Source: an uncultured Lachnoanaerobaculum sp.
GTDB taxonomy: Bacteria; Bacillota; Clostridia; Lachnospirales; Lachnospiraceae
Direction of reading: 5' to 3'
DNA: 46,538 nt
Assembly (NCBI RefSeq): GCF_938015485.1
Contig: NZ_CALLVU010000088.1
Span: 1-46,538 of the forward strand
A program made the translations under genes and the position numbers. Within the stretch, counting starts at the first letter, position 1. Each line of letters begins with the position of its first letter. Below are positions 34,459 to 42,137 of this stretch, one piece after another. The notes beneath the pieces were generated by a model. That model had not been told where the DNA came from and made no database searches. It was given only the letters and a program-made list of their open reading frames with translations.

Positions 34459-35958
34459 ATGGAAGTCATAAAATATAAAAGTACAAGGGGTGGACAAGAG
34501 GTTGTTGATGCGTCATATGCGATTTTAAAAGGTCTTGCAGATGACGGAGGACTCTATATGCCTGAGAAGTTTCCAAAGTTTGATTTCAAATTTAAGGAGC
34601 TTATGCATAAGGGATATAAAGAGACGGCCTATGAGGTAATGAAGCTTCTTTTGAGTGATTATACAAAAGAAGAGCTTATGGATTGTATAGAAAAAGCATA
34701 CGACGATAAGTTTGATACAAAGGAGATTGCACCGCTTGTAAAGGCGGACGGAGCATATTTTTTGGAGCTTTTCCACGGTGATACCATAGCGTTTAAGGAT
34801 ATGGCACTTTCCATATTGCCGCATTTGCTTACTACTGCGGCAAAGAAAAACGGCATCAAGAATAAGATTGTTATTCTTACCGCCACAAGCGGAGATACAG
34901 GTAAGGCCGCAATGTCAGGCTTTTGTGATGTTGAAGGCACAGGTATAATAGTCTTTTATCCTAAGGACGGTGTCAGCAATGTACAAAGACTTCAGATGGT
35001 TACACAAAAGGGTGACAACACTGATGTGGTGGCTATCCACGGTAACTTTGACGATGCGCAAAGCGGTGTAAAGAAGATATTTGCAGATAAGGAGTTTGCA
35101 AAGAAACTGAAAGAAAGCGGTATTCAGCTTTCAAGTGCAAATTCTATAAACATAGGCAGATTGGTACCACAGATAGCATATTATGTATATGCATACTTAA
35201 AGCTTCTTGAAAACGGCGATATTGACGACAATGAAAAGATAAATGTATGTGTTCCTACAGGAAATTTCGGAAATATTTTGGCCGCGTATATAGCAAAGCA
35301 GATGGGATTACCTGTGAATAAGCTTATATGCGCTTCAAATGAAAATAAAGTTTTATTTGATTTCTTTGAGAATGGGGTATATGATAGGAACAGGAAGTTT
35401 ATACTGACTTCTTCACCGTCTATGGACATACTTATTTCAAGTAATCTTGAGAGACTTATTTATTTAAGTTGCGGCGGTGACGGTGAATATGTGAAGAAGC
35501 TTATGCAAGAGTTGGCAAGCGGCGGTAAGTATACCGTAACACCTGCCATGAAGGACTTTATGAAGGACTTTGTGGGCGGTTATGCCGACGAAAAGAAGAA
35601 TTTTGCAGGTATAAAATCTCTGTATGACAGTACAGGTTATATAATTGATACACATACGGGTGTGGCATACTCCGTGTATCAGGATTATAAAAATGCCACA
35701 AAGGATATGACCGCTACAGTCATAGCATCTACAGCAAGTCCTTATAAGTTTGCAGACAGCGTGCTTGAAGCAATCTTGGGTGAGAAGCAGAAGATGGGAG
35801 ATTTTGAAGTCATTGACAAATTGCATGAGATGGGAACACCTGATATTCCAAGAGCGATTTTGGAGATAAAGGATGCACCTGTCAGACATACAAGAGAATG
35901 TGACAGTGCAGATATGCAAAAAGAAGTAGAGGATATTCTATTTAATAACAGGAGGTAA
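34459..35958 (+). CDS. thrC: threonine synthase
   Basis: ThrC is a PLP enzyme that converts O-phosphohomoserine to threonine. At 499 residues it belongs to the longer (E. coli/yeast-like) type. The PLP lysine is in DTIAFKDMALS (Lys113); TATSGDTGKAAMSGF and VPTGNFGNILAAY bind phosphate and cofactor. ATG 34459 has CAGGAG upstream (34447-34452). The last codons double as the RBS of fba, which starts 2 nt after the stop. The other threonine-branch gene, asd, is 8.6 kb downstream in a separate transcript. Confidence 0.96.
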   Translation: MEVIKYKSTRGGQEVVDASYAILKGLADDGGLYMPEKFPKFDFKFKELMHKGYKETAYEVMKLLLSDYTKEELMDCIEKAYDDKFDTKEIAPLVKADGAYFLELFHGDTIAFKDMALSILPHLLTTAAKKNGIKNKIVILTATSGDTGKAAMSGFCDVEGTGIIVFYPKDGVSNVQRLQMVTQKGDNTDVVAIHGNFDDAQSGVKKIFADKEFAKKLKESGIQLSSANSINIGRLVPQIAYYVYAYLKLLENGDIDDNEKINVCVPTGNFGNILAAYIAKQMGLPVNKLICASNENKVLFDFFENGVYDRNRKFILTSSPSMDILISSNLERLIYLSCGGDGEYVKKLMQELASGGKYTVTPAMKDFMKDFVGGYADEKKNFAGIKSLYDSTGYIIDTHTGVAYSVYQDYKNATKDMTATVIASTASPYKFADSVLEAILGEKQKMGDFEVIDKLHEMGTPDIPRAILEIKDAPVRHTRECDSADMQKEVEDILFNNRR

Positions 35959-35960
35959 TT

Positions 35961-36824
35961 ATGTTAGTAACAGCTAAGGAAATGCTTGACAAGGCAAAAG
36001 CAGGTCATTATGCAGTAGGTCATTTCAATATCAACAACCTTGAGTGGACAAAGTCCATTTTGGCTGTAGCACAGGAACTTAACTCTCCGGTAATCTTAGG
36101 TGTTTCAGAAGGTGCCGGAAAATATATGACAGGTTATAAGACAGTAGCCGCTATGGTAAAGGCTATGATAGAGGAGATGGGAATTACAGTTCCTGTAGCA
36201 CTTCACCTTGACCACGGTTCATATGAGGGATGCAAAAAGTGTATCGAAGCAGGTTTTTCTTCAATCATGTTCGACGGTTCACACCTTCCTATAGAAGAGA
36301 ACATTGAGAAGACTAAGGAGCTTGTAAAGCTTGCACATGAGAACGGCATGTCTATCGAAGCTGAGGTCGGTTCAATCGGCGGTGAGGAAGACGGAGTTAT
36401 CGGAGCAGGTGAGTTTGCAGACCCGCAGGAGTGCAAAAAGATTGCAGATCTTGGAGTAGATTTCCTTGCAGCAGGTATCGGAAACATTCACGGTAAGTAT
36501 CCTGCAAACTGGCCGGGACTTAACTTTGACGTACTTGCCAAGGTACAGGAGAAGACAGGTACACTTCCGCTTGTTCTTCACGGCGGTACAGGTATCCCTG
36601 CGGATATGATAAAGAAAGCCATTACTTTAGGTGTTTCAAAGATTAATGTAAATACAGAGTGTCAGCTTGCATTTGCAGACGCTACAAGAAAGTACATTGA
36701 AGCAGGTAAGGACCTTGAGGGTAAGGGATTTGACCCGAGAAAGCTTTTGGCACCGGGTGCAGAGGCTATCAAGGATACAGTAAGAGAAAAGATTGAACTT
36801 TTCGGTTCAGCAAATAAAGCTTGA
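35961..36824 (+). CDS. fba: class II fructose-1,6-bisphosphate aldolase
   Basis: This zinc-dependent glycolytic aldolase cleaves fructose-1,6-bisphosphate to DHAP and glyceraldehyde-3-phosphate. It has 287 residues. Motifs are HFNINNLEW, VALHLDHGSYE with catalytic Asp84 and zinc ligand His85, GNIHGKYP and LVLHGGTGIP. The RBS GGAGGT (35951-35956) is very strong, and codon use is more uniform than in neighbours, as expected for a highly expressed gene. It shares a transcript with thrC, although the two pathways are unrelated. A strong terminator follows. Confidence 0.96.
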   Translation: MLVTAKEMLDKAKAGHYAVGHFNINNLEWTKSILAVAQELNSPVILGVSEGAGKYMTGYKTVAAMVKAMIEEMGITVPVALHLDHGSYEGCKKCIEAGFSSIMFDGSHLPIEENIEKTKELVKLAHENGMSIEAEVGSIGGEEDGVIGAGEFADPQECKKIADLGVDFLAAGIGNIHGKYPANWPGLNFDVLAKVQEKTGTLPLVLHGGTGIPADMIKKAITLGVSKINVNTECQLAFADATRKYIEAGKDLEGKGFDPRKLLAPGAEAIKDTVREKIELFGSANKA

Positions 36825-36835
36825 GAATAATTAAG

Positions 36836-36865
36836 GGGCAGCCGCTAAAACGGCTGCCCTGTTTT
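36836..36865 (+). terminator. strong intrinsic terminator after fba
   Basis: GGGCAGCCG (36836-36844) pairs perfectly with CGGCTGCCC (36851-36859) across a 6-nt loop, followed by TGTTTT. Confidence 0.93.
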
Positions 36866-36957
36866 ACTTTGTAAGTCCTAAAACGAGTACGCTGATATTT
36901 ATTGCAATCAGTTGAGGAGTGGTAATCAAAGTGACCATAAATTGACCTCAATAAAAA

Positions 36958-36966
36958 TGCTATAAT
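36958..36966 (+). promoter_or_regulatory. extended -10 promoter element upstream of rarA
   Basis: TGCTATAAT is a perfect -10 with an extended -10 TG. The nearest -35-like TTGACC (36942-36947) is only 13 nt away, so this would rely on the extended -10. It would be the distal of two rarA promoters. Confidence 0.4.
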
Positions 36967-37009
36967 AGTATATTTTAGCATAATTTTATCCAAAATGATA
37001 AGAATATAT

Positions 37010-37037
37010 TTGACAAATCAAAAAAATGTGGTAAAGT
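37010..37037 (+). promoter_or_regulatory. candidate sigma-A promoter for rarA-rho
   Basis: A perfect TTGACA (37010-37015), a 16-nt spacer and TAAAGT (37032-37037) predict a start near 37044, about 20 nt before rarA. Confidence 0.65.
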
Positions 37038-37064
37038 AGAGTTGATAACCTGTATGGAGATATT

Positions 37065-38387
37065 ATGGACTTATTTGATTATATGAAAGAAGTTAACGAA
37101 AAGGAAAGTGCCCCGTTAGCTTCAAGGTTAAGACCTGATTCTTTGGATATGATAGTAGGGCAGGAACATATTTTAGGCAAGGATAAATTCTTATATAGAG
37201 CGATAAAGGCTGATAAACTGAGTTCAATTATATTCTTCGGTCCCCCGGGATGTGGAAAGACAACGATAGCAAAGGTCATTGCAAATACCACCAAGTCAAA
37301 TTTTAAGCAAATCAATGCCACCACAGCCGGAAAAAAGGAGATGGAAGAGGCAATCTCAGAAGCTAAAGTATCATTTTCTATGTATAAGAAAAAGACTATT
37401 TTGTTTATTGATGAAATTCACAGATTTAATAAATCTCAACAAGACTACTTGTTACCCTTTGTAGAAGATGGTACAATAATACTTATCGGTGCGACAACGG
37501 AGAACCCGTTTTTTGAAGTTAATAAGGCTTTGATCTCAAGGTCAAGAGTATTGGAATTAAAGTCGCTTTCATATAGTGATATAGAATCAATTTTAAATAA
37601 GGCAATAAAAGATAAAGAAAGAGGGATGGGAAAATATGAGTTAGATATTTCCGAAGATGCTATAGAATTTATTTCCAAAAGTGCAGACGGAGATGCCAGA
37701 AGTGCACTGAATGCGTTAGAATTGGCGATTCTTACAACGGATATTTCAACAGACGGTAAAATTCATATAGATATAAATATTATCAGTGAATGTATTCAGA
37801 AAAAGGTTTTAAAATATGATAAGGACGGAAACGGTCACTATGACACGATTTCCGCATTTATAAAGAGTATGAGGGGCTCGGATCCTGATGCGACCATGTA
37901 CTATTTGGCAAAAATGCTCTATGCAGGGGAAGATATAAAGTTTATTGCCAGACGAATAGTCATATGTGCAGCTGAGGATGTGGGTTTGGCTGATGCAAAT
38001 GCACTATGTGTTGCAACCAACGCTTTTTTGGCGGTGGAAAGAGTGGGAATGCCTGAAGCAAGGATTATTTTGGCCGAGGCGGCAAATTATGTTGCCTGTG
38101 CACCGAAATCAAATGCATCCTACCTGGCTATAAATGCGGCACTGAAGTTTGTACAGGAAAATGTTGATTATGATGTACCGAAACATATCAGAAATGCAAA
38201 CTATGAGGGTGAAAAAGATTTAGGAACAGGTGTGGGATATAAGTATGCACATGATTATAAAAATCATTATGTAAAACAGCAATATTTACCGGATGAAATA
38301 AAAGATTCGGTCTTTTTAAATCTGACAGATATGGGTTTTGAAAAAAATATCAAAGAATATTTAGAAAAAATAAGAAAAGAAAGTTGA
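37065..38387 (+). CDS. rarA: replication-associated recombination ATPase RarA
   Basis: This 440-residue AAA+ ATPase of the RarA/MgsA/WRNIP1 family acts at stalled replication forks. It begins LASRLRPDSLDMIVGQEHIL, then Walker A GPPGCGKT (59-66), Walker B TILFIDEIHRF and the sensor region IGATTENPFFEVN. The C-terminal part has SMRGSDPDATMYYLAKML, a family hallmark. GGAG precedes ATG 37065. The stop overlaps the region just before the rho start. Confidence 0.95.
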   Translation: MDLFDYMKEVNEKESAPLASRLRPDSLDMIVGQEHILGKDKFLYRAIKADKLSSIIFFGPPGCGKTTIAKVIANTTKSNFKQINATTAGKKEMEEAISEAKVSFSMYKKKTILFIDEIHRFNKSQQDYLLPFVEDGTIILIGATTENPFFEVNKALISRSRVLELKSLSYSDIESILNKAIKDKERGMGKYELDISEDAIEFISKSADGDARSALNALELAILTTDISTDGKIHIDINIISECIQKKVLKYDKDGNGHYDTISAFIKSMRGSDPDATMYYLAKMLYAGEDIKFIARRIVICAAEDVGLADANALCVATNAFLAVERVGMPEARIILAEAANYVACAPKSNASYLAINAALKFVQENVDYDVPKHIRNANYEGEKDLGTGVGYKYAHDYKNHYVKQQYLPDEIKDSVFLNLTDMGFEKNIKEYLEKIRKES

Positions 38388-38392
38388 CAATT

Positions 38393-40150
38393 ATGAAGGA
38401 GAAGTTACAAACTTTATCATTAGTACAGTTGAAAGAAATTGCAAGAGAACAGGGATTTAAAGGAGTAAGCAATTTAAACAAAGCAAACTTAATAGATTTA
38501 TTAGTGGAGTTTTCTGAAAATCAGAATAAACCGATAGCAAAAAGCGAAGGAGGTTCGTCTGAAGTGGCGACTAGAGAGAATTCTTATCAAAGAGATAATT
38601 ATCAGAGCCAGAACGGTTATTCAAACCAGAATAACTATTCATCTCAAAATAATTATTCAAATCAAGGCGGCTATGCAAACCAGTCCGGATATTCAAATCA
38701 GAACAGGAACACATATCATAGCACACAGAGGAATAATGTTATGAATCAAAGCAGAACAACAGGATATAACAATTCATATCAGCAAAGATATAACAATCAG
38801 CAGGGTAATAATCAGGGAAATACACCTAATTATTACAACAACCAAAATCAGTACGGCAATCAGTATAACAACCAGTATTCAAATCAGTATCAAAATCAAT
38901 ACGGAAGTAATCAGTACCAAAATCAATATCAAAATCAGCAGGGTTACAGAAATGATTACTACGATCAGTACAGCAGATATCAAAGGGACAGAGATTACAC
39001 TACAGATATGAGAGAACTTGAGTCGGGTGAGATAGCTGAGGGAATACTTGAAATCATGCCTGACGGTTTCGGATTTATCAGATGTGAGAATTTCCTGCCG
39101 GGTGACAATGACGTATATGTTTCACCTGCACAGATAAAGAAGTTCGGACTGAGAACAGGAGATGTTGTGTCAGGAATGAAGAAGATAAAGACATCTACAG
39201 AGAAATTTGCGGCACTTCTTTATATAAATACGGTGAACTCAACACCTGCCGATGAATTGGGAGATAGGCCGAATTTTGAAGATTTGACACCTATATTCCC
39301 GGATATCAGAATACATCTTGCAACTAATGAAACCAAATCCAAGGCTATGAGAATAGTAGATTTGCTTGCGCCTATAGGCAAGGGACAAAGGGGCATGATA
39401 GTTGCACAGCCTAAGGCCGGAAAGACAACACTTTTAAAAGAGATTGCAAAGTCCATTATAGCCAATGAGAAGGATATGCATCTTATGATTGTACTTATCG
39501 ATGAGAGACCTGAAGAGGTTACAGATATTAAAGAGGCTATTGTAGGTGACAATGTCGAGGTTATATACTCTACATTTGACGAGGTACCTGAAAGACATAA
39601 GAGAGTATCTGAGATGGTTATAGAAAGAGCAAAGAGACTTGTAGAGCAGGGGAAGGACGTAATGATACTTCTTGATTCCATTACAAGACTTGCAAGAGCA
39701 TATAACCTTACAGTTGCACCGAGCGGCAGAACACTTTCAGGCGGACTTGATCCTGCTGCGCTTCATATGCCTAAGCGTTTCTTCGGAGCTGCAAGAAATA
39801 TAAGAGAGGGCGGCAGCCTGACAATACTTGCTACGGCACTTGTAGATACAGGCAGCAGAATGGATGATGTAGTCTTTGAGGAGTTCAAGGGAACCGGAAA
39901 TATGGAGATAGTACTCAACAGAAAGCTTTCCGAAAAGAGAATATTCCCGGCAATTGATGTATTAAAGAGCTCTACAAGAAGAGACGATTTACTTCTCAGC
40001 GAGAGAGAGGCTTTGGCTGTAAACGCGATGAGAAAAGCTACTGAAAATATGAGACCGGAAGACAGTGCGGAGCAGATTATACAGAAGTTCGACTCCACAG
40101 ATAACAATGAAGAACTTGTTGAAGATGTTATTGCACATATTGAAGAATAA
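38393..40150 (+). CDS. rho: transcription termination factor Rho with prion-like N/Q/Y-rich insert
   Basis: Rho is a hexameric RNA helicase that ends transcription of untranslated RNA. It has 585 residues: a Rho_N/SAP-like helical domain (about 1-45), a low-complexity Asn/Gln/Tyr/Ser-rich region (about 62-200), the cold-shock RNA-binding domain (about 211-275, with DGFGFIRCENFLPGDNDVYV), and the RecA-like motor with Walker A QPKAGKTT (339-346), LIDERPEEVTD, LLDSITRLARAYN and GGLDPAALHMPKRFFGAARN. ATG 38393 is preferred over TTG 38384, which overlaps the rarA stop. The insert is the unusual feature; the motor is intact. Confidence 0.96.
   Translation: MKEKLQTLSLVQLKEIAREQGFKGVSNLNKANLIDLLVEFSENQNKPIAKSEGGSSEVATRENSYQRDNYQSQNGYSNQNNYSSQNNYSNQGGYANQSGYSNQNRNTYHSTQRNNVMNQSRTTGYNNSYQQRYNNQQGNNQGNTPNYYNNQNQYGNQYNNQYSNQYQNQYGSNQYQNQYQNQQGYRNDYYDQYSRYQRDRDYTTDMRELESGEIAEGILEIMPDGFGFIRCENFLPGDNDVYVSPAQIKKFGLRTGDVVSGMKKIKTSTEKFAALLYINTVNSTPADELGDRPNFEDLTPIFPDIRIHLATNETKSKAMRIVDLLAPIGKGQRGMIVAQPKAGKTTLLKEIAKSIIANEKDMHLMIVLIDERPEEVTDIKEAIVGDNVEVIYSTFDEVPERHKRVSEMVIERAKRLVEQGKDVMILLDSITRLARAYNLTVAPSGRTLSGGLDPAALHMPKRFFGAARNIREGGSLTILATALVDTGSRMDDVVFEEFKGTGNMEIVLNRKLSEKRIFPAIDVLKSSTRRDDLLLSEREALAVNAMRKATENMRPEDSAEQIIQKFDSTDNNEELVEDVIAHIEE
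38576..38992 (+). repeat. degenerate coding repeats for the Rho N/Q/Y-rich region
   Basis: Imperfect in-frame repeats encode units such as NYSNQ, YSNQN, QYQNQ and NNQY, built from runs of AAT/AAC, CAA/CAG and TAT/TAC codons. The reading frame stays open through the whole stretch, and synonymous codons vary, so the repeat is selected at the protein level rather than a recent slippage product. Confidence 0.85.
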
Positions 40151-40162
40151 GATATAGATTTT

Positions 40163-40199
40163 ATGTAACAGTTTGGCATTGCCGGACTGTTACATTTTT
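40163..40199 (+). terminator. intrinsic terminator between rho and parE-type gene
   Basis: ATGTAACAGT (40163-40172... in TTATGTAACAG) pairs perfectly with ACTGTTACAT (40186-40195); the inner bases extend the stem with G-U pairs to a GGC-ATT-GCC tip. TTTTT follows. Confidence 0.9.
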
Positions 40200-40215
40200 G
40201 TAAAAGAGAGGTTTT

Positions 40216-42129
40216 ATGAAGGACTATAATGCAGGCAGTATTACAGTACTTGAGGGACTTGAAGCGGTCAGAGTAAGGCCGGGAATGTATATTGGCGGTG
40301 TAGGTGTAAAGGGACTCAATCACCTCATATATGAAATAATGGACAACTCCATTGATGAACATTTGGCAGGATATTGTAAAAATATATGGGTGACTTTGAA
40401 TGCGGACGGCTCATGCACTGTAAAGGATGACGGTAGAGGAATACCGGTTGAGATGCATCAAAAGGGTATTTCGGCAGAGCGAGTGGTACTGTCCACACTA
40501 CATGCAGGCGGAAAGTTTGACAATGAATCTTATAAGACAAGCGGAGGATTGCATGGAGTAGGTTCGTCTGTAGTCAATGCACTGTCAAATTTTTTGGATA
40601 TAAAGGTATATCGTGACGGTTATATACATCACGACAGATATGAAAAGGGTGTACCTGTAATCGAGTTAAAAAACGGCCTTTTGCCTACTATAGGAAAGAC
40701 AAGGGAGACCGGTACAGAGATAACATTTTTACCTGATGATACTATATTTGAAGTAACAAGGTTTAGAGCCGACTGGTTAAAGTCAAGGATGCATGAGAGT
40801 GCATATTTAAACCCGGGACTTATACTGCATTTTATCAATAACAGAGAAAATGAGCATGAGGAAAAGACATACCATGAGCCTGAGGGCATTGTGGCATATG
40901 TCAAGGAACTAAACAAAGGTAAAGAGGTGATGCATTCACCTATATCATATAAGGGTGTATGCGATAATATCGAGGTTGAGGCGGCTATACAGTTTGTGGA
41001 TGCCTTTGAGGAGAATATACTCGGATTTTGTAACAATATATTTACTCAGGAGGGCGGAACACATATAGCCGGATTTAAGACCAAGTTTACAGGACTTGTA
41101 AATACATATGCCAGAGAACTTGGAATACTTAAGGATAAGGACAGCAATTTTACAGGAGCGGATACAAGAAACGGTATGACCGCAATAGTAAGTATAAAGC
41201 ATCCGAACCCTATGTTTGAAGGACAGACAAAGACCAAGCTGGCTTCTGCGGACGCCACAAGAGCCGTACTTACCGTGACAGGAGATGAGCTTACAAGATA
41301 TTTTGACAGAAATGTGGATGTTATAAAGGCTATTATTTCATGTGCCGAGAAGTCCGCAAAGATAAGAAAGGCCGAGGAAAGAGCCAAAACAAATATGCTC
41401 ACAAAGTCAAAATTTTCTTTTGAGTCAAACGGTAAGCTTGCAAACTGTGAATCAAAGGACCCGAGTAAATGTGAGATATTTATTGTAGAGGGTGATTCCG
41501 CCGGAGGTTCTGCAAAGACTGCCAGAAACAGAAACTTTCAGGCTATACTACCTATCAGAGGTAAGATTTTGAATGTGGAAAAGGCATCCATTGATAAGGT
41601 ACTTGCCAATGCCGAGATTAAGACCATGATAAATACTTTCGGATGCGGATTTTCTGAAGGATACGGAAATGACTTTGATATATCAAAGCTTCGCTATGAC
41701 AAGATAATACTTATGACTGATGCCGATGTGGACGGAAGTCATATTGATACATTACTTTTGACATTCCTGTACAGATTTATGCCTGAGCTTATATATGATG
41801 GACATGTATACATTGCAATGCCGCCGCTTTTTAAGGTGGTACCTAAAAAAGGAGAGGGAATTTATCTCTACGACGAAAAGGCACTTGAAGACTATAGGAA
41901 AAAGCACAAGGAAAACTTTACACTGCAAAGGTATAAAGGTCTCGGTGAGATGGATGCCGAACAGCTTTGGGAGACTACGCTTGACCCTGAAAGAAGGGTG
42001 TTAAAGAAGGTGGAGATTGAAGATGCAAGGCTTGCAAGCGAAGTGACGGAACTTTTGATGGGCTCGGATGTGGCTCCAAGAAGAAATTTTATACATGAAC
42101 ACGCAAGAGAAGCCGTGATTGACGCATAG
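40216..42129 (+). CDS. parE: type II topoisomerase ATPase subunit (GyrB/ParE type)
   Basis: This 637-residue subunit has a GHKL ATPase part (EIMDNSIDE, DDGRGIPV, GLHGVGSSVVNALS), a transducer, and a Toprim domain (IFIVEGDSAGGSAK, LPIRGKILNVEKA, MTDADVDGSHI). It supplies ATP hydrolysis and metal-dependent cleavage for the heterotetramer with the next gene, 8 nt downstream. It lacks the insertion of enterobacterial GyrB. Away from dnaA/recF context and paired with a subunit lacking a clear GyrA box, it is more likely a topoisomerase IV-like pair than gyrase, but sequence alone does not settle this. Confidence 0.88.
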   Translation: MKDYNAGSITVLEGLEAVRVRPGMYIGGVGVKGLNHLIYEIMDNSIDEHLAGYCKNIWVTLNADGSCTVKDDGRGIPVEMHQKGISAERVVLSTLHAGGKFDNESYKTSGGLHGVGSSVVNALSNFLDIKVYRDGYIHHDRYEKGVPVIELKNGLLPTIGKTRETGTEITFLPDDTIFEVTRFRADWLKSRMHESAYLNPGLILHFINNRENEHEEKTYHEPEGIVAYVKELNKGKEVMHSPISYKGVCDNIEVEAAIQFVDAFEENILGFCNNIFTQEGGTHIAGFKTKFTGLVNTYARELGILKDKDSNFTGADTRNGMTAIVSIKHPNPMFEGQTKTKLASADATRAVLTVTGDELTRYFDRNVDVIKAIISCAEKSAKIRKAEERAKTNMLTKSKFSFESNGKLANCESKDPSKCEIFIVEGDSAGGSAKTARNRNFQAILPIRGKILNVEKASIDKVLANAEIKTMINTFGCGFSEGYGNDFDISKLRYDKIILMTDADVDGSHIDTLLLTFLYRFMPELIYDGHVYIAMPPLFKVVPKKGEGIYLYDEKALEDYRKKHKENFTLQRYKGLGEMDAEQLWETTLDPERRVLKKVEIEDARLASEVTELLMGSDVAPRRNFIHEHAREAVIDA

Positions 42130-42137
42130 GAGGGTAT

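Noticed and set aside
36942..36966. TTGACC/TATAAT as a classical promoter
   Set aside because: The spacer is 13 nt, too short; I kept only the extended -10 element as a candidate.
38576..38992. CRISPR-like or tandem non-coding repeat
   Set aside because: Repeat units are short, degenerate and in frame, and encode the Rho N/Q/Y-rich region; there are no unique spacers.
39763..40362. 199-residue minus-strand frame crossing the rho-parE gap
   Set aside because: It is antisense to the conserved ends of rho and the start of the topoisomerase gene, and crosses the terminator hairpin; no recognisable domain.
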